From the NCBI RefSeq assembly GCF_039414295.1, contig NZ_JBCITM010000006.1, forward strand, positions 1 through 64,000: a DNA stretch of 64,000 nt. The letters are read 5' to 3'. Positions 16,867 to 24,172 of this stretch are shown here, piece by piece; within the stretch, counting starts at the first letter, position 1, and every line of letters starts with the position of its first letter. The notes under the pieces were generated by a model that was not told the DNA's origin, searched no databases, and saw nothing but the letters and a program-made list of their open reading frames with translations. The stretch comes from Anoxynatronum sibiricum. Lineage in GTDB: Bacteria; Bacillota; Clostridia; Peptostreptococcales; Tindalliaceae. The position numbers were made by a program, and so were the translations under genes.

Positions 16867-17745
16867 TTATTCCCCTTCCCTTTGGATGAGGTCAGTTTGC
16901 TTCATCAGATTTTTTTTCAGCCGCCTGGCCACTTTGTAGCTCCAGTCGGTGACGGCTTTTTCCAGCTTGTCTGCCCGGGTGTAGTCGGCCAGACGGGTGT
17001 GTTTGCTTGGAGTATGGTGAAGGTTGTGTTCCCTGGCCCATGCGAGAGAAACGGTGTCACCAGCTTTTTGAAACAGGGTTTCAAGGAGGGTGTTCAGGGC
17101 AGGCTGCAGAGCCTGAAAACAGGTGCTGACTTCTTCATGGTTCAGATGGCTTTTTTGGCTGTAATGGCCGGCTGCCTGGCGGTGGAGACTGCCCAGGGGG
17201 AGGTGGCCCTGCTGTTGGGCGGTTTTGGCCGGGTAGCCGCTGGTCCGCTCACTGGTGTCTTCGCTGCAGTGGATCACCCGGCTGTAGAGAAAGGCCAGTA
17301 CCTGGTGAGGGTAGCCCCCTTCTGTCATCAGGGTGCGCAGGAGCCGGGTGTACCATTCTTTTACTTCCTCTTCTTCCATTTCGTCCAGGGTGGCGGCTTC
17401 TGCGCTGAGTACCTGGAGATGGCAGTGGTCCAGGTTCTTTATTTCCAGGAGGATGGGCTCTTTACTCCGGGTGCGGCGCCAGTAGTTGATGACTTCGTAC
17501 CGGGCAATGGCCAGGAGGTAGGATGCTTCTGTGCCTTTGGCCGGATCAAACTGTTCCCAGTGCTGCCAAGCTTTGAGCCATACTTCTTGGGAGATGTCTT
17601 CTGCCAGCTGGGTGGAAACGGTCCGGGAACGCAAAAAACCGGTGATCATGGATTGATACCGGTTCATTAGTATATCAAATGAAGGGGGTGTCCCCTGTTG
17701 TTGGAGGTTGATGGAATGGCTTCTGTCAGCGTCTGCACAAGTCAT
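16867..17745 (-). CDS. ECF-like RNA polymerase sigma factor
   Basis: A 292-residue protein. Residues about 25-95 form a convincing sigma region 2 (FDILMNRYQSMITGFL, AEDISQEVWLKAWQHWEQFDP, SYLLAIARYEVINYWRR), which binds the core enzyme and the -10 element. The rest is unusual: it is longer than a typical ECF factor (about 180-200 residues) and no standard region 4 helix-turn-helix is obvious. It may therefore recognise promoters differently or use a divergent region 4. GGAGCCGATATC precedes the ATG. As the first gene of the run it is likely to drive its own operon. Confidence 0.8.
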   Translation of the reverse strand: MTCADADRSHSINLQQQGTPPSFDILMNRYQSMITGFLRSRTVSTQLAEDISQEVWLKAWQHWEQFDPAKGTEASYLLAIARYEVINYWRRTRSKEPILLEIKNLDHCHLQVLSAEAATLDEMEEEEVKEWYTRLLRTLMTEGGYPHQVLAFLYSRVIHCSEDTSERTSGYPAKTAQQQGHLPLGSLHRQAAGHYSQKSHLNHEEVSTCFQALQPALNTLLETLFQKAGDTVSLAWAREHNLHHTPSKHTRLADYTRADKLEKAVTDWSYKVARRLKKNLMKQTDLIQREGE

Positions 17746-17835
17746 GATATCGGCTCCTCAAGATGCAAAAGCATACTTGTTGTCTACCATTAGTTATATC
17801 AAAATGACTTTTGTCCCGCAAGCCTTTTTCATGGC

Positions 17836-18414
17836 TTATTCAGTGGGTTCACAGACGCTTTTTCCTGCCCTCTTCTGACGATACATTTCCCGGTCTGCCT
17901 GGTGAATCAACTGCCACAAGCAGGGTGGTTCTTCCACCAGACCCGTGGCAAATCCCACACTGACGCTGAATTTTCCCCATTCTTCCGGCTGTTGGTTATA
18001 CAGGTTTATACGCCTGATCACTCGCTGCCATATTTTAAAGGCTTCTTCTCTTCCCATTCCTGTGAAAAAAAGCAGAAACTCGTCACCTCCATACCGAAAA
18101 AACATGTCCTGACTACGAATTTCTTCCTTAACCAGTGTTGCCATGAGGCTGAGGGCTCTGTCTCCCGCCAGGTGTCCATGGGTGTCATTAATGCCTTTTA
18201 ATCCGTCCAGGTCCATGAAGCATACGGTGACCTGCTGGCCCCCATAAATCCGCTTATTGGTGTGCAGCGGCAAAAAATCATGGAAGGCTTCCCGGTTCAT
18301 GGCACCTGTCAAGGGGTCTTTGGTTGAGTATCTACCAAAGGTTATTTGCCGTTCGCCCTTTCGTTTACGCCTTTTACGGGGCAGGTTCATTCGCATCCGC
18401 TGTTGTCTTTTCAT
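17836..18414 (-). CDS. GGDEF diguanylate cyclase (soluble)
   Basis: A 192-residue protein that is almost entirely a GGDEF domain, making cyclic di-GMP from GTP. DPLTGAMNREAF marks the domain start, CFMDLDGLKGINDTHGHLAGDRAL carries the metal and base-binding residues, and RYGGDEFLLFF (around residues 107-117) is the intact active site. No inhibitory RxxD is visible five residues before it. The very basic N-terminus (RKRRKRKGER) could bind membrane or nucleic acid. There is no sensor domain. The two tiny membrane proteins just upstream may be its partners. Confidence 0.9.
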   Translation of the reverse strand: MKRQQRMRMNLPRKRRKRKGERQITFGRYSTKDPLTGAMNREAFHDFLPLHTNKRIYGGQQVTVCFMDLDGLKGINDTHGHLAGDRALSLMATLVKEEIRSQDMFFRYGGDEFLLFFTGMGREEAFKIWQRVIRRINLYNQQPEEWGKFSVSVGFATGLVEEPPCLWQLIHQADREMYRQKRAGKSVCEPTE

Positions 18415-18450
18415 GAAGTTTCCTCTCCTGTCTGCTGGTATTACCTGTTG

Positions 18451-18579
18451 CTAGACTCCAAAGGTGTCTTTTCCGCCAAAAAGAAAATAAATAACGGCGA
18501 TGATCAAGAGGCCCAAGAATCCTCCCGGGATGATCATTGCCAGCAGGATTCCCCCTGCGATGGCGATGAGATAGCCCAT
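18451..18579 (-). CDS. Tiny membrane protein (42 residues)
   Basis: A short frame with an excellent ribosome binding site (GGAGGTGA, then ATG at 18579). The product is almost wholly hydrophobic: MGYLIAIAGGILLAMII, a PGG turn, then GLLIIAVIYFLF, ending in GGKDTFGV. It would form a hairpin or a single bent membrane helix. The family is unknown. It lies 36 bases upstream of the diguanylate cyclase and just after a similar tiny gene, so the three are likely co-transcribed. Confidence 0.65.
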   Translation of the reverse strand: MGYLIAIAGGILLAMIIPGGFLGLLIIAVIYFLFGGKDTFGV

Positions 18580-18617
18580 CACTTCACCTCCTTCCCCTTT
18601 CTTTTTTCAAGATATCT

Positions 18618-18725
18618 CTAATCCCCTGCCAATGCCCATAGAATAAAGAAGATCAACAGTAAAGGCAGACCGATAGGGCCTGCCAGGATCATGGCCAGAA
18701 TCATGATGACGATGAGTGCGCCCAT
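18618..18725 (-). CDS. Tiny membrane protein (35 residues)
   Basis: A short frame with GAGGGAGGAATAGAA before its ATG. The product runs MGALIVIMILAMILAGP, then IGLPLLLIFFILWALAGD. It is hydrophobic throughout, with a central GP break like its downstream neighbour. The two look like paralogues or a paired membrane peptide. No toxin family was recognised. The good ribosome binding site supports translation. Confidence 0.6.
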   Translation of the reverse strand: MGALIVIMILAMILAGPIGLPLLLIFFILWALAGD

Positions 18726-19063
18726 TTCTATTCCTCCCTCATATTGATGGATTTGGCTTTCTTGGATGGTGATTCTGTTTTCTGCCTGTCCTTTTACCGG
18801 ATGTGCTTACCTGGTAATACGCAGGGTGTGCCCTGATATCGCGGGGGTTTTTATATTTTTTTCGATGATCTCTTCAAATGCATCCAGCACCTTGTCATGA
18901 GGGTATTCACTCTGCGATCTTTCCACTGTGCCATCACCTACTCGTTTCTTTTGCCTTTTTTCCAGACATCTTCTGTTTTACAGTCTCTCTGCTTCACGTT
19001 TTCGCCTTTCCGGTTCAATTACTCCTATGGCAACACGGGCTACCTGCACGCTTATAATGAACG

Positions 19064-19095
19064 CAAAAAAGTACCCAGCTTGGTTGCTGGATGCT
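19064..19095 (-). terminator. Rho-independent terminator (minus strand)
   Basis: On the minus strand GCATCCAGC pairs with GCTGGGTAC across a short loop and is followed by TTTTTT. The stem is nearly the same as the terminator of the RelE-like gene at 21796-21829. No intact minus-strand gene ends here, so it probably marks a lost gene. Confidence 0.7.
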
Positions 19096-19147
19096 CCCGG
19101 GTGCTTACCCTCTACCCTGCTCAATAAGTGGTGAACTCATATTACCG

Positions 19148-19176
19148 TTGACTTAGAACAAACGTTCTTGCATGCT
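19148..19176 (+). promoter_or_regulatory. LexA (SOS) box within a promoter
   Basis: GAACAAACGTTC at 19156-19167 fits the Gram-positive LexA consensus GAAC-N4-GTTC exactly. It lies in the spacer after a -35-like TTGACT (19148-19153), with a weak -10 (CATGCT, 17 bases on). LexA bound here would block the promoter until DNA damage. The gene it controlled is the broken polymerase immediately downstream. Confidence 0.8.
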
Positions 19177-19191
19177 GTAGGTCCGAGGTGA

Positions 19192-19476
19192 ATGTGGTGG
19201 ATCAATATGCCTAATAACAAAGCTTTGAAACAAAGTCCCAAAGAAGTTTTCTTTCATGTGGATGTGAACAGTACCTACCTATCCTGGGAAGTCGTTGACC
19301 GGCTGCAGCATGGAGCCAAAGAAGACCTGCGTGATGTCACTGCGGTGGTGGGTGGGGATGATGCCTGCCAGGAACAGCAGGGCTGTGAAGAACAGTTTGA
19401 TAATTTTAATTCAGTTTCAGAAATTCATTTTGAAAGTTTAAGAGAAAAACCATACTGCCAACGTAGTACTCAGTGA
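19192..19476 (+). pseudogene. Truncated Y-family DNA polymerase (UmuC/DinB type)
   Basis: The frame keeps only the extreme N-terminus of an error-prone polymerase. EVFFHVDVNSTYLSWE contains the first catalytic Asp, and LRDVTAVVGGD matches the start of clostridial Y-family enzymes. After VGGD the similarity stops and about 30 unrelated residues follow to the stop. Normal proteins are about 400-500 residues, so this one cannot be active. Possible starts are ATG at 19192 and 19207. The break near 19376 looks like a deletion junction. Confidence 0.8.
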
Positions 19477-19490
19477 AAGGAGCTGAGAGG

Positions 19491-20036
19491 ATGACCTTTT
19501 CAGAGAATGAGCTCATATCTGAACTAAAAAAGCGGAATCTCAACGCTTATGAAACCCTTATGGCCACCTATACCAAGCCTGTTTATTATGTGATCTACCG
19601 TATTCTCAATATCGGCAACAGCAAGGAAGATATCGAAGAATGTGTCTCAGATGTCTTTCTGGATGTCTGGTTGAAAATCGATGAATTTGACAACACAAAA
19701 GGCACCTTCAAAACCTGGGTGTTGATCCTTGCCAAGTACAAAGCCCTTACCTACAAGCGCAAGTTGAAGAAGAATCAGGTGGAGCAGATTGATGATTACC
19801 AGCTCGAGGAATCTGTTGCCACTGAAAGCCAGGTGATCGACAGAGAAACCCAGCAAAAGCTGTTGGCTACCATTGAAAGCTTTAATGACATCGACCGGGA
19901 GCTGTTTATTCGGCGCTATTACTTCAACGAGAAAATCGAAGACATGATGCGCATTTTCGGATTAAGCCGCTCAGCGGTTGACAACAGGCTCTTAAGAGGC
20001 AGAAAAGTGATCAAGGAGGCTTTGTTCCATGACTGA
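19491..20036 (+). CDS. ECF RNA polymerase sigma factor
   Basis: A 181-residue sigma factor of standard ECF size. Region 2 includes AYETLMATYTKPVYYVIYRIL and DIEECVSDVFLDVWLKIDEFD. Region 4 includes FNDIDRELFIRRYYFNEKIEDMMRIFGLSRSAVDNRLLRGRKVI, with a clear helix-turn-helix. The ATG at 19491 was chosen because GGAG lies about 10 bases before it; an in-frame GTG at 19473 is less likely. The gene overlaps the anti-sigma gene by 8 bases, indicating coupled translation and a one-to-one pair. Confidence 0.92.
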   Translation: MTFSENELISELKKRNLNAYETLMATYTKPVYYVIYRILNIGNSKEDIEECVSDVFLDVWLKIDEFDNTKGTFKTWVLILAKYKALTYKRKLKKNQVEQIDDYQLEESVATESQVIDRETQQKLLATIESFNDIDRELFIRRYYFNEKIEDMMRIFGLSRSAVDNRLLRGRKVIKEALFHD

Positions 20037-21351
20037 AAAACAATTACAGGCGTTCATGCAACAGCTTGATAATGATCTATTGGATGAAGAGCTTCACCCT
20101 TCCATGAGTGACCTGGAGATCGATGTTGACGCGATCCGCCAAAAAACCTTTGCCAAATTGAATAAGGAGCGATTAAAAATGAAACGCAAAAGACTTTATC
20201 CTCTACTGGCAGCATCATTAGTGGCTGTTGTATGTGTCAGCAGCGTGTATGCTTCCGATATTTCAGATTTTGTTAAATCATTCTTTCCTCAAAAAGCCAT
20301 CTATTCAACCATTGTGGCAGGCGAAGCCTTCTACCTTGAAACACCGCTGCCCCTGGATGGATCAAACAAGCTGGAAACCGTGATGTTCACGGAGACTAGT
20401 CTGGAGATGACGCTAACCTTCCCATTGGCCGAAGACAAGCTGCCAGAGATCACCATTGTCACTGAGGAAGGTCATCACTACAAGCCGGGCGGCTATGGTT
20501 ACGAAGGTGACCACCTGCTCCTCAGCTTCTGGAATGAGACCGATGAAAACTATCTTTTCGCCCCCACCAATGCCTTTGAAATGATCATTGAAGAGAACAG
20601 CTATGCTGTCCGGTTAACCGAAAGCACCTCTGTGGTGAATAACGGGGAAATCAAAGCTGCCGAAAATACCCCCATCGACTGGATCAGAGTAGGCTATCAG
20701 AAAACAACTGATGGCGTCCATCTCTTAACCAACTTCGACGACCCTGAACTGAGATTGGTGAACATCGGGGAACCAGAGTATCAAGACGTGACGCAGATGT
20801 TTATCAATGAAAGTGAAACCAGCATTATCGGTTCCAGTACTTCTCCCATGGTTAAACCGCTGCTGGGTTATGACGATGAAAACAACGTCTATCCCTATTC
20901 AATGGTGGAAAATGCTGTCGGCAGGCCCATCACCCAGTTCCAGGCGCAAGTTCCAGAGGGCAAAAGAATTCAGCTGAAGATTCCCAGCCTTATTGTTGGC
21001 TACCAAAAGAGCTTTGACAGCTTTGATGTGACCATTCCTGAAATGAATGAAGGCATCATTCTCGACCATGAAATAGACCTGCAGCTGCAAAAGATGGTTC
21101 TGCAACACATCAAAAGAACCTCCTCAACAACAGCCGAATTAACATTCGCTGTCAATACAGGTGGCTCCAATGGCGTTACTGTTCGTGATGTGGATTTTTA
21201 CAGCAAAGATGTTGACAGCGGCGAAAGTGTGTGGAAGGGCAACACCTGCACCATGACCATCACCTTTGAAGAAGACATGGCAAGTGCTTCATTCGATGTT
21301 AACTGGCCAAACTTTGAAGTAAAAGGCGACTGGACGCTGATGATTGAATAA
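20029..21351 (+). CDS. Transmembrane anti-sigma factor (DUF4179-like)
   Basis: A 440-residue protein. About 55 cytoplasmic N-terminal residues (acidic, helical) would hold the sigma factor. One membrane segment follows at about residues 57-76 (LYPLLAASLVAVVCVSSVYA), then a large beta-rich external domain of about 360 residues. This layout matches the DUF4179 family found beside ECF sigma genes in Firmicutes. The external part probably senses an envelope signal, of unknown nature. AAGGAGG precedes the ATG, and a strong terminator follows at 21429-21457. Confidence 0.82.
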   Translation: MTEKQLQAFMQQLDNDLLDEELHPSMSDLEIDVDAIRQKTFAKLNKERLKMKRKRLYPLLAASLVAVVCVSSVYASDISDFVKSFFPQKAIYSTIVAGEAFYLETPLPLDGSNKLETVMFTETSLEMTLTFPLAEDKLPEITIVTEEGHHYKPGGYGYEGDHLLLSFWNETDENYLFAPTNAFEMIIEENSYAVRLTESTSVVNNGEIKAAENTPIDWIRVGYQKTTDGVHLLTNFDDPELRLVNIGEPEYQDVTQMFINESETSIIGSSTSPMVKPLLGYDDENNVYPYSMVENAVGRPITQFQAQVPEGKRIQLKIPSLIVGYQKSFDSFDVTIPEMNEGIILDHEIDLQLQKMVLQHIKRTSSTTAELTFAVNTGGSNGVTVRDVDFYSKDVDSGESVWKGNTCTMTITFEEDMASASFDVNWPNFEVKGDWTLMIE

Positions 21352-21428
21352 ACTGCTGTGATGATCAGGCTTGCTGCATGTTGTTACTGATGCTACACCT
21401 GCATAATAGATGATGATTGATAAGGATG

Positions 21429-21457
21429 ACCCTGGGGATGCCTTCCCCAGGGTTTTT
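21429..21457 (+). terminator. Rho-independent terminator of the anti-sigma gene
   Basis: ACCCTGGGG, a short loop and CCCCAGGGT, then TTTTT, about 80 bases after the anti-sigma stop codon. The stem is nine perfect pairs. Confidence 0.9.
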
Positions 21458-21795
21458 GATCATTCGAGAGATAGTATACTATTCCGTTAGATCCAGCACC
21501 GACATTAGTTTAATCCTTTTGATCAGCAGACATTTTCATGGTTCTCCTGTATAAGGGGCTCATTCCAAGCATTTCCCCGCATCCCTCATGGGCATAAAAG
21601 CAACAACCGCCCCCTATTTCTTCCTTCCCTTCTCCAGTTCCAGAAGTAGTCCGTTTCTTTGATCACGGATGATCAGGGGATGCCTCCTTTTTCCCTGATG
21701 AGTTCAAAGGCTTTTTCCCGGGGCTATGTTTACATTGTTTATCATATTGTATTGAGACAGAGGGCACCTGGCAAAGCTTTGGGGATAAAGCACCT

Positions 21796-21829
21796 AAAAA
21801 AGCACCCAGCTTGCCCGCTGGATGCTCTT
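21796..21829 (-). terminator. Rho-independent terminator of the toxin gene
   Basis: On the minus strand AGCATCCAGC and GCTGGGTGCT form the stem and TTTTTT follows. It lies 12 bases beyond the toxin stop. It is closely similar to the terminator at 19064-19095. Confidence 0.85.
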
Positions 21830-21840
21830 GAGTGGTTATC

Positions 21841-22155
21841 TTATTCAATGAGTCGCCGGTATTCTTGTCTTCCATCCACCACTGCGTAGACGATGACTTT
21901 TTTCTCTTCATGGTTCACCTTGTAAAAGGCCAGGTGCTTATCCATGATCACCACCCTGTATCCCTGCTTTTTCAGGATGGAATACCGTGGTACATGTCCT
22001 GATTCCGCCAGGTCTTCTAATCTTTCAATGGCTTTTTCCATTTTATCCAGGTATGCCAGTACAACCATCACATCACCTGATTCATCTGCAATGTAATGGA
22101 TCATGGAGCGGATCTGGTCTTCTGCCTTATCAGTCTTCAGGATCTGGTATTTCAT
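21841..22155 (-). CDS. RelE/ParE-family toxin
   Basis: A 104-residue type II toxin. The pattern KAEDQIRSMIHYI, a central helical hairpin, then GYRVVIMDKHLAFYKVNHEEKKVIVYAVVDGRQEYRRLI is typical of RelE/ParE proteins, with the conserved GYR and YRVN-like strand and a C-terminal Arg/Tyr cluster. Such toxins cleave mRNA at the ribosome (RelE) or poison gyrase (ParE); sequence alone does not say which. Its start overlaps the antitoxin stop (ATGA), which couples their translation with the antitoxin first. Confidence 0.9.
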   Translation of the reverse strand: MKYQILKTDKAEDQIRSMIHYIADESGDVMVVLAYLDKMEKAIERLEDLAESGHVPRYSILKKQGYRVVIMDKHLAFYKVNHEEKKVIVYAVVDGRQEYRRLIE

Positions 22156-22430
22156 TTGTTTTCCCTTTCCTGCAAAGACTTTCTCAGATCTTCAAAAGTT
22201 TTTTTAATAGGCCCAACTCTTCCGTTAGCCACATCATCTTCTGCGTCAGCCAGGGTTCTGAGAAGCTCCAGCTCTGCTTTCATCTGATAATAATCCTGCA
22301 GCCCCAGCACCGCAGTGTCTCCCCGGCCATTGACGGTAATGATCACCGGCTCTCTGTTCTCTTTACAATACTTGGAAATCTCGCTGTACCGGTTCCTCAG
22401 ATCTGAAGATGGTCTTATGGAAGGTTCCAT
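22152..22430 (-). CDS. Phd/YefM-family antitoxin
   Basis: A 92-residue antitoxin. The N-terminal IRPSSDLRNRYSEISKYCKENREPVIITVNGRGDTAVLGLQDYYQM is the classic Phd/YefM DNA-binding fold. The C-terminal helix (AEDDVANGRVGPIKKTFEDLRKSL) would wrap the toxin. The ATG at 22430 was chosen because AAAGGGG sits 8 bases before it. It neutralises the RelE-like toxin and probably represses its own promoter through the inverted repeat just upstream. Confidence 0.9.
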   Translation of the reverse strand: MEPSIRPSSDLRNRYSEISKYCKENREPVIITVNGRGDTAVLGLQDYYQMKAELELLRTLADAEDDVANGRVGPIKKTFEDLRKSLQERENK

Positions 22431-22450
22431 CACCATCACCCCTTTCAGTA

Positions 22451-22488
22451 TATAGTCATATTATATCGTGATTCGACTATACACATCA
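22451..22488 (-). promoter_or_regulatory. Antitoxin promoter with inverted-repeat operator
   Basis: A minus-strand -10 TATAAT lies at 22460-22465 with a poor -35 region about 17 bases upstream. It is bracketed by the inverted repeat TATAGTC (22451-22457) and GACTATA (22475-22481). This arrangement fits autoregulation by an antitoxin or the toxin-antitoxin complex. The operator role is inferred from symmetry and position. Confidence 0.6.
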
Positions 22489-22512
22489 CGTATTATCGCA
22501 GGGCATTTCTCT

Positions 22513-22953
22513 TTACTTCAGGGCAATGTAAATATCAATGTCGGCCTCTTCCCAGTCACTGTTCAGATACTCTTCAAAATCTCCGGTGAAGCTTCTGTCC
22601 AAATCCATTTTCCAGATTTCTCCCCAGGCTTCTGCCACGGCAGTGACCATGTGACCATGCACCGAAAATTTGGCGTATTTGCCTGCGGGAATGGTCTTCA
22701 CCGTCAGCTCATCATTCTCGGCCTTTGACACTTCATTGCCCGCGGTAACGCAGTATTGGTCTTCGGTGTAGTCTGAGTAAAGGCCGATGGCGTAATCGTT
22801 GACTTTGTTTTTGATGGTGGCATTCACACCGCCCTGGTACAGCTTTTCCCAGAGTCCGCCGATCATTTCAGCCATTTGGGGATCGTTGTTGCCGGCAACG
22901 CCGCTCACTCCCACCACGGTTTTTTCTGCCAATGTGACGATTTCATAGTTCAT
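22513..22953 (-). CDS. GyrI-like / AraC effector-binding domain protein
   Basis: A 146-residue single-domain protein. It matches the GyrI-like small-molecule binding fold: MNYEIVTLAEKTVVGVSG at the start, IGGLWEKLYQ, YAIGLYSDY, then TIPAGKYAKFSVHGHMVTAVAEAWGEIWK and a closing DIDIYIALK strand. Such proteins bind cationic or hydrophobic compounds and act as effector domains, or alone as sequestering proteins. The ATG at 22953 was chosen for the GGGAGGTTATTGAAA before it. The WYL regulator directly upstream probably controls or co-acts with it. Confidence 0.87.
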   Translation of the reverse strand: MNYEIVTLAEKTVVGVSGVAGNNDPQMAEMIGGLWEKLYQGGVNATIKNKVNDYAIGLYSDYTEDQYCVTAGNEVSKAENDELTVKTIPAGKYAKFSVHGHMVTAVAEAWGEIWKMDLDRSFTGDFEEYLNSDWEEADIDIYIALK

Positions 22954-23030
22954 TTTCAATAACCTCCCTGTACTTGATAAGGTCATTATATCGTCCCTAA
23001 TAAGACAGCTGTATGTCATATTAAAAAAGG

Positions 23031-23927
23031 TTATTCATACTTTTTCAACATTTTTTCAAGCTCTTGTTTCATTGAGGCCCGCACATCCGCCGGTTCCAGA
23101 ATTTCGCAGTGGCTGCCGAAGGTGGTGATGTAGTGGTACAGCCACGGCCCTCTGGGGTACTTGATTTCGGCAATGAAGCTGCCGTCTGCCAGCTGCTGAT
23201 AGCTGTCAAACTCATCGTACACCCGAAAGGCCATGGCTGAGGAAATCTTCAACTTCAGCTGCACAAAGGTTTCCTGAAACCGGGTTTCCTGGGAGAAGAT
23301 CTGTTTGGGCGACGGACGCTGAAAGGTTTCGTCTTTTACCTGCAGCTCCTGGATACGCCTTAATTTAAAGAAGCGGAAATCAGCCTGAGACAGGCAGTAC
23401 CCGTACACATACCAGGCCCCGCTCTTGAAACAGAGTTTTAAGGGTTCGGCTTTTCGCCTGGTGGTTTGTCCCTTGGCACTGTTGTAGGAAAAGGCAATGA
23501 CCCGCTTGCCCAAGATGGCGGCCTTGAGAATGTTGAAGGTTTCAATTTCTGTCTCCCCATTTGCCCAGGAAGAAAAGTCGATTTCGATCCAGTCGGTATC
23601 TGAATCGCCAAACAAACTGCTGAGTTTTCCCAGAGCTGTGTCGGTTTTCCCCTGGTTCACAGCGCTCATCGCCTTCAGAGAAGCCATGATTTCTTCTTTT
23701 TCTTCATCGGTGATCATGGCTTTGTTCAGCACAAATTCAGGCAGCAGGGAAATGCCCCCGCCCCGGCCTTTACTCATGTAAACGGGAATACCTGCCGCTG
23801 AGAGGGTTTCGATATCCCTGAAAATGGTTCTTGTAGATACTTCAAACCGTTCCGCCAACTCTTTGGAGGTGACGGTTTTTTTATCCAGCAACAGATAGAT
23901 GATTTCAAACAGGCGATTGATCTGCAT
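23031..23927 (-). CDS. YafY-type transcriptional regulator (HTH plus WYL domain)
   Basis: A 298-residue regulator. An N-terminal DeoR-type winged helix-turn-helix (RLFEIIYLLLDKKTVTSKELAERFEVSTRTIFRDIETLSAAGIPVY) is followed by a WYL domain (around residues 130-220: KRVIAFSYNSAKGQTTRRKAEPLKLCFKSGAWYVYGYCLSQADFRFFKLRRI) and a C-terminal WCX extension. WYL domains bind nucleic acids or other ligands and tune DNA binding. The ATG at 23927 was chosen for the GGGGGTGGGTAC before it. It is transcribed with the GyrI-like gene about 77 bases downstream, a common pairing. Confidence 0.92.
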   Translation of the reverse strand: MQINRLFEIIYLLLDKKTVTSKELAERFEVSTRTIFRDIETLSAAGIPVYMSKGRGGGISLLPEFVLNKAMITDEEKEEIMASLKAMSAVNQGKTDTALGKLSSLFGDSDTDWIEIDFSSWANGETEIETFNILKAAILGKRVIAFSYNSAKGQTTRRKAEPLKLCFKSGAWYVYGYCLSQADFRFFKLRRIQELQVKDETFQRPSPKQIFSQETRFQETFVQLKLKISSAMAFRVYDEFDSYQQLADGSFIAEIKYPRGPWLYHYITTFGSHCEILEPADVRASMKQELEKMLKKYE

Positions 23928-24172
23928 GTACCCACCCCCTGTCAGTATACCCCGATGAACAGCCTGCCACAAGCCGATTCTTTTCAGAGGAAGTTCTCAA
24001 GTCTCTGAACTGTAGCACCATGAAACATCCATCACCACCCAACAGCAGCCTGTGAAACCGGCTGCAATCCTTTGAAGCTGTCAGTAACCCTGTGAAACAT
24101 GGTGGATTCTTTTTCGTCTTTGTTGATAGAATGAAAGTGATTCACCACCATTCCTGTGAGGAGATGTTTTGG

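Larger units (their letters stand above)
18726..19191 (-). other. Intergenic region with gene remnants
   Basis: No complete gene was found. A minus-strand open stretch from about 18950 to 18811 ends in a stop and encodes roughly 47 residues that I could not identify. It may be the end of a decayed gene. The region also holds a terminator (19064-19095) and a LexA-controlled promoter (19148-19176), listed separately. Confidence 0.4.
21352..21840 (+). other. Intergenic region between convergent genes
   Basis: This stretch separates the plus-strand anti-sigma gene from the minus-strand toxin gene. It contains a terminator for each (21429-21457 and 21796-21829). I see no credible coding sequence, structured RNA or repeat in the remaining ~330 bases. 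Confidence 0.6.

Noticed and set aside
4350..17745. Labelling the ten-gene operon as a known anti-phage system
   Set aside because: Single components (dynamin, CHAT, HEPN-like) occur in defence, but the gene set does not match a defence system that I can name, so it is reported only as a candidate.
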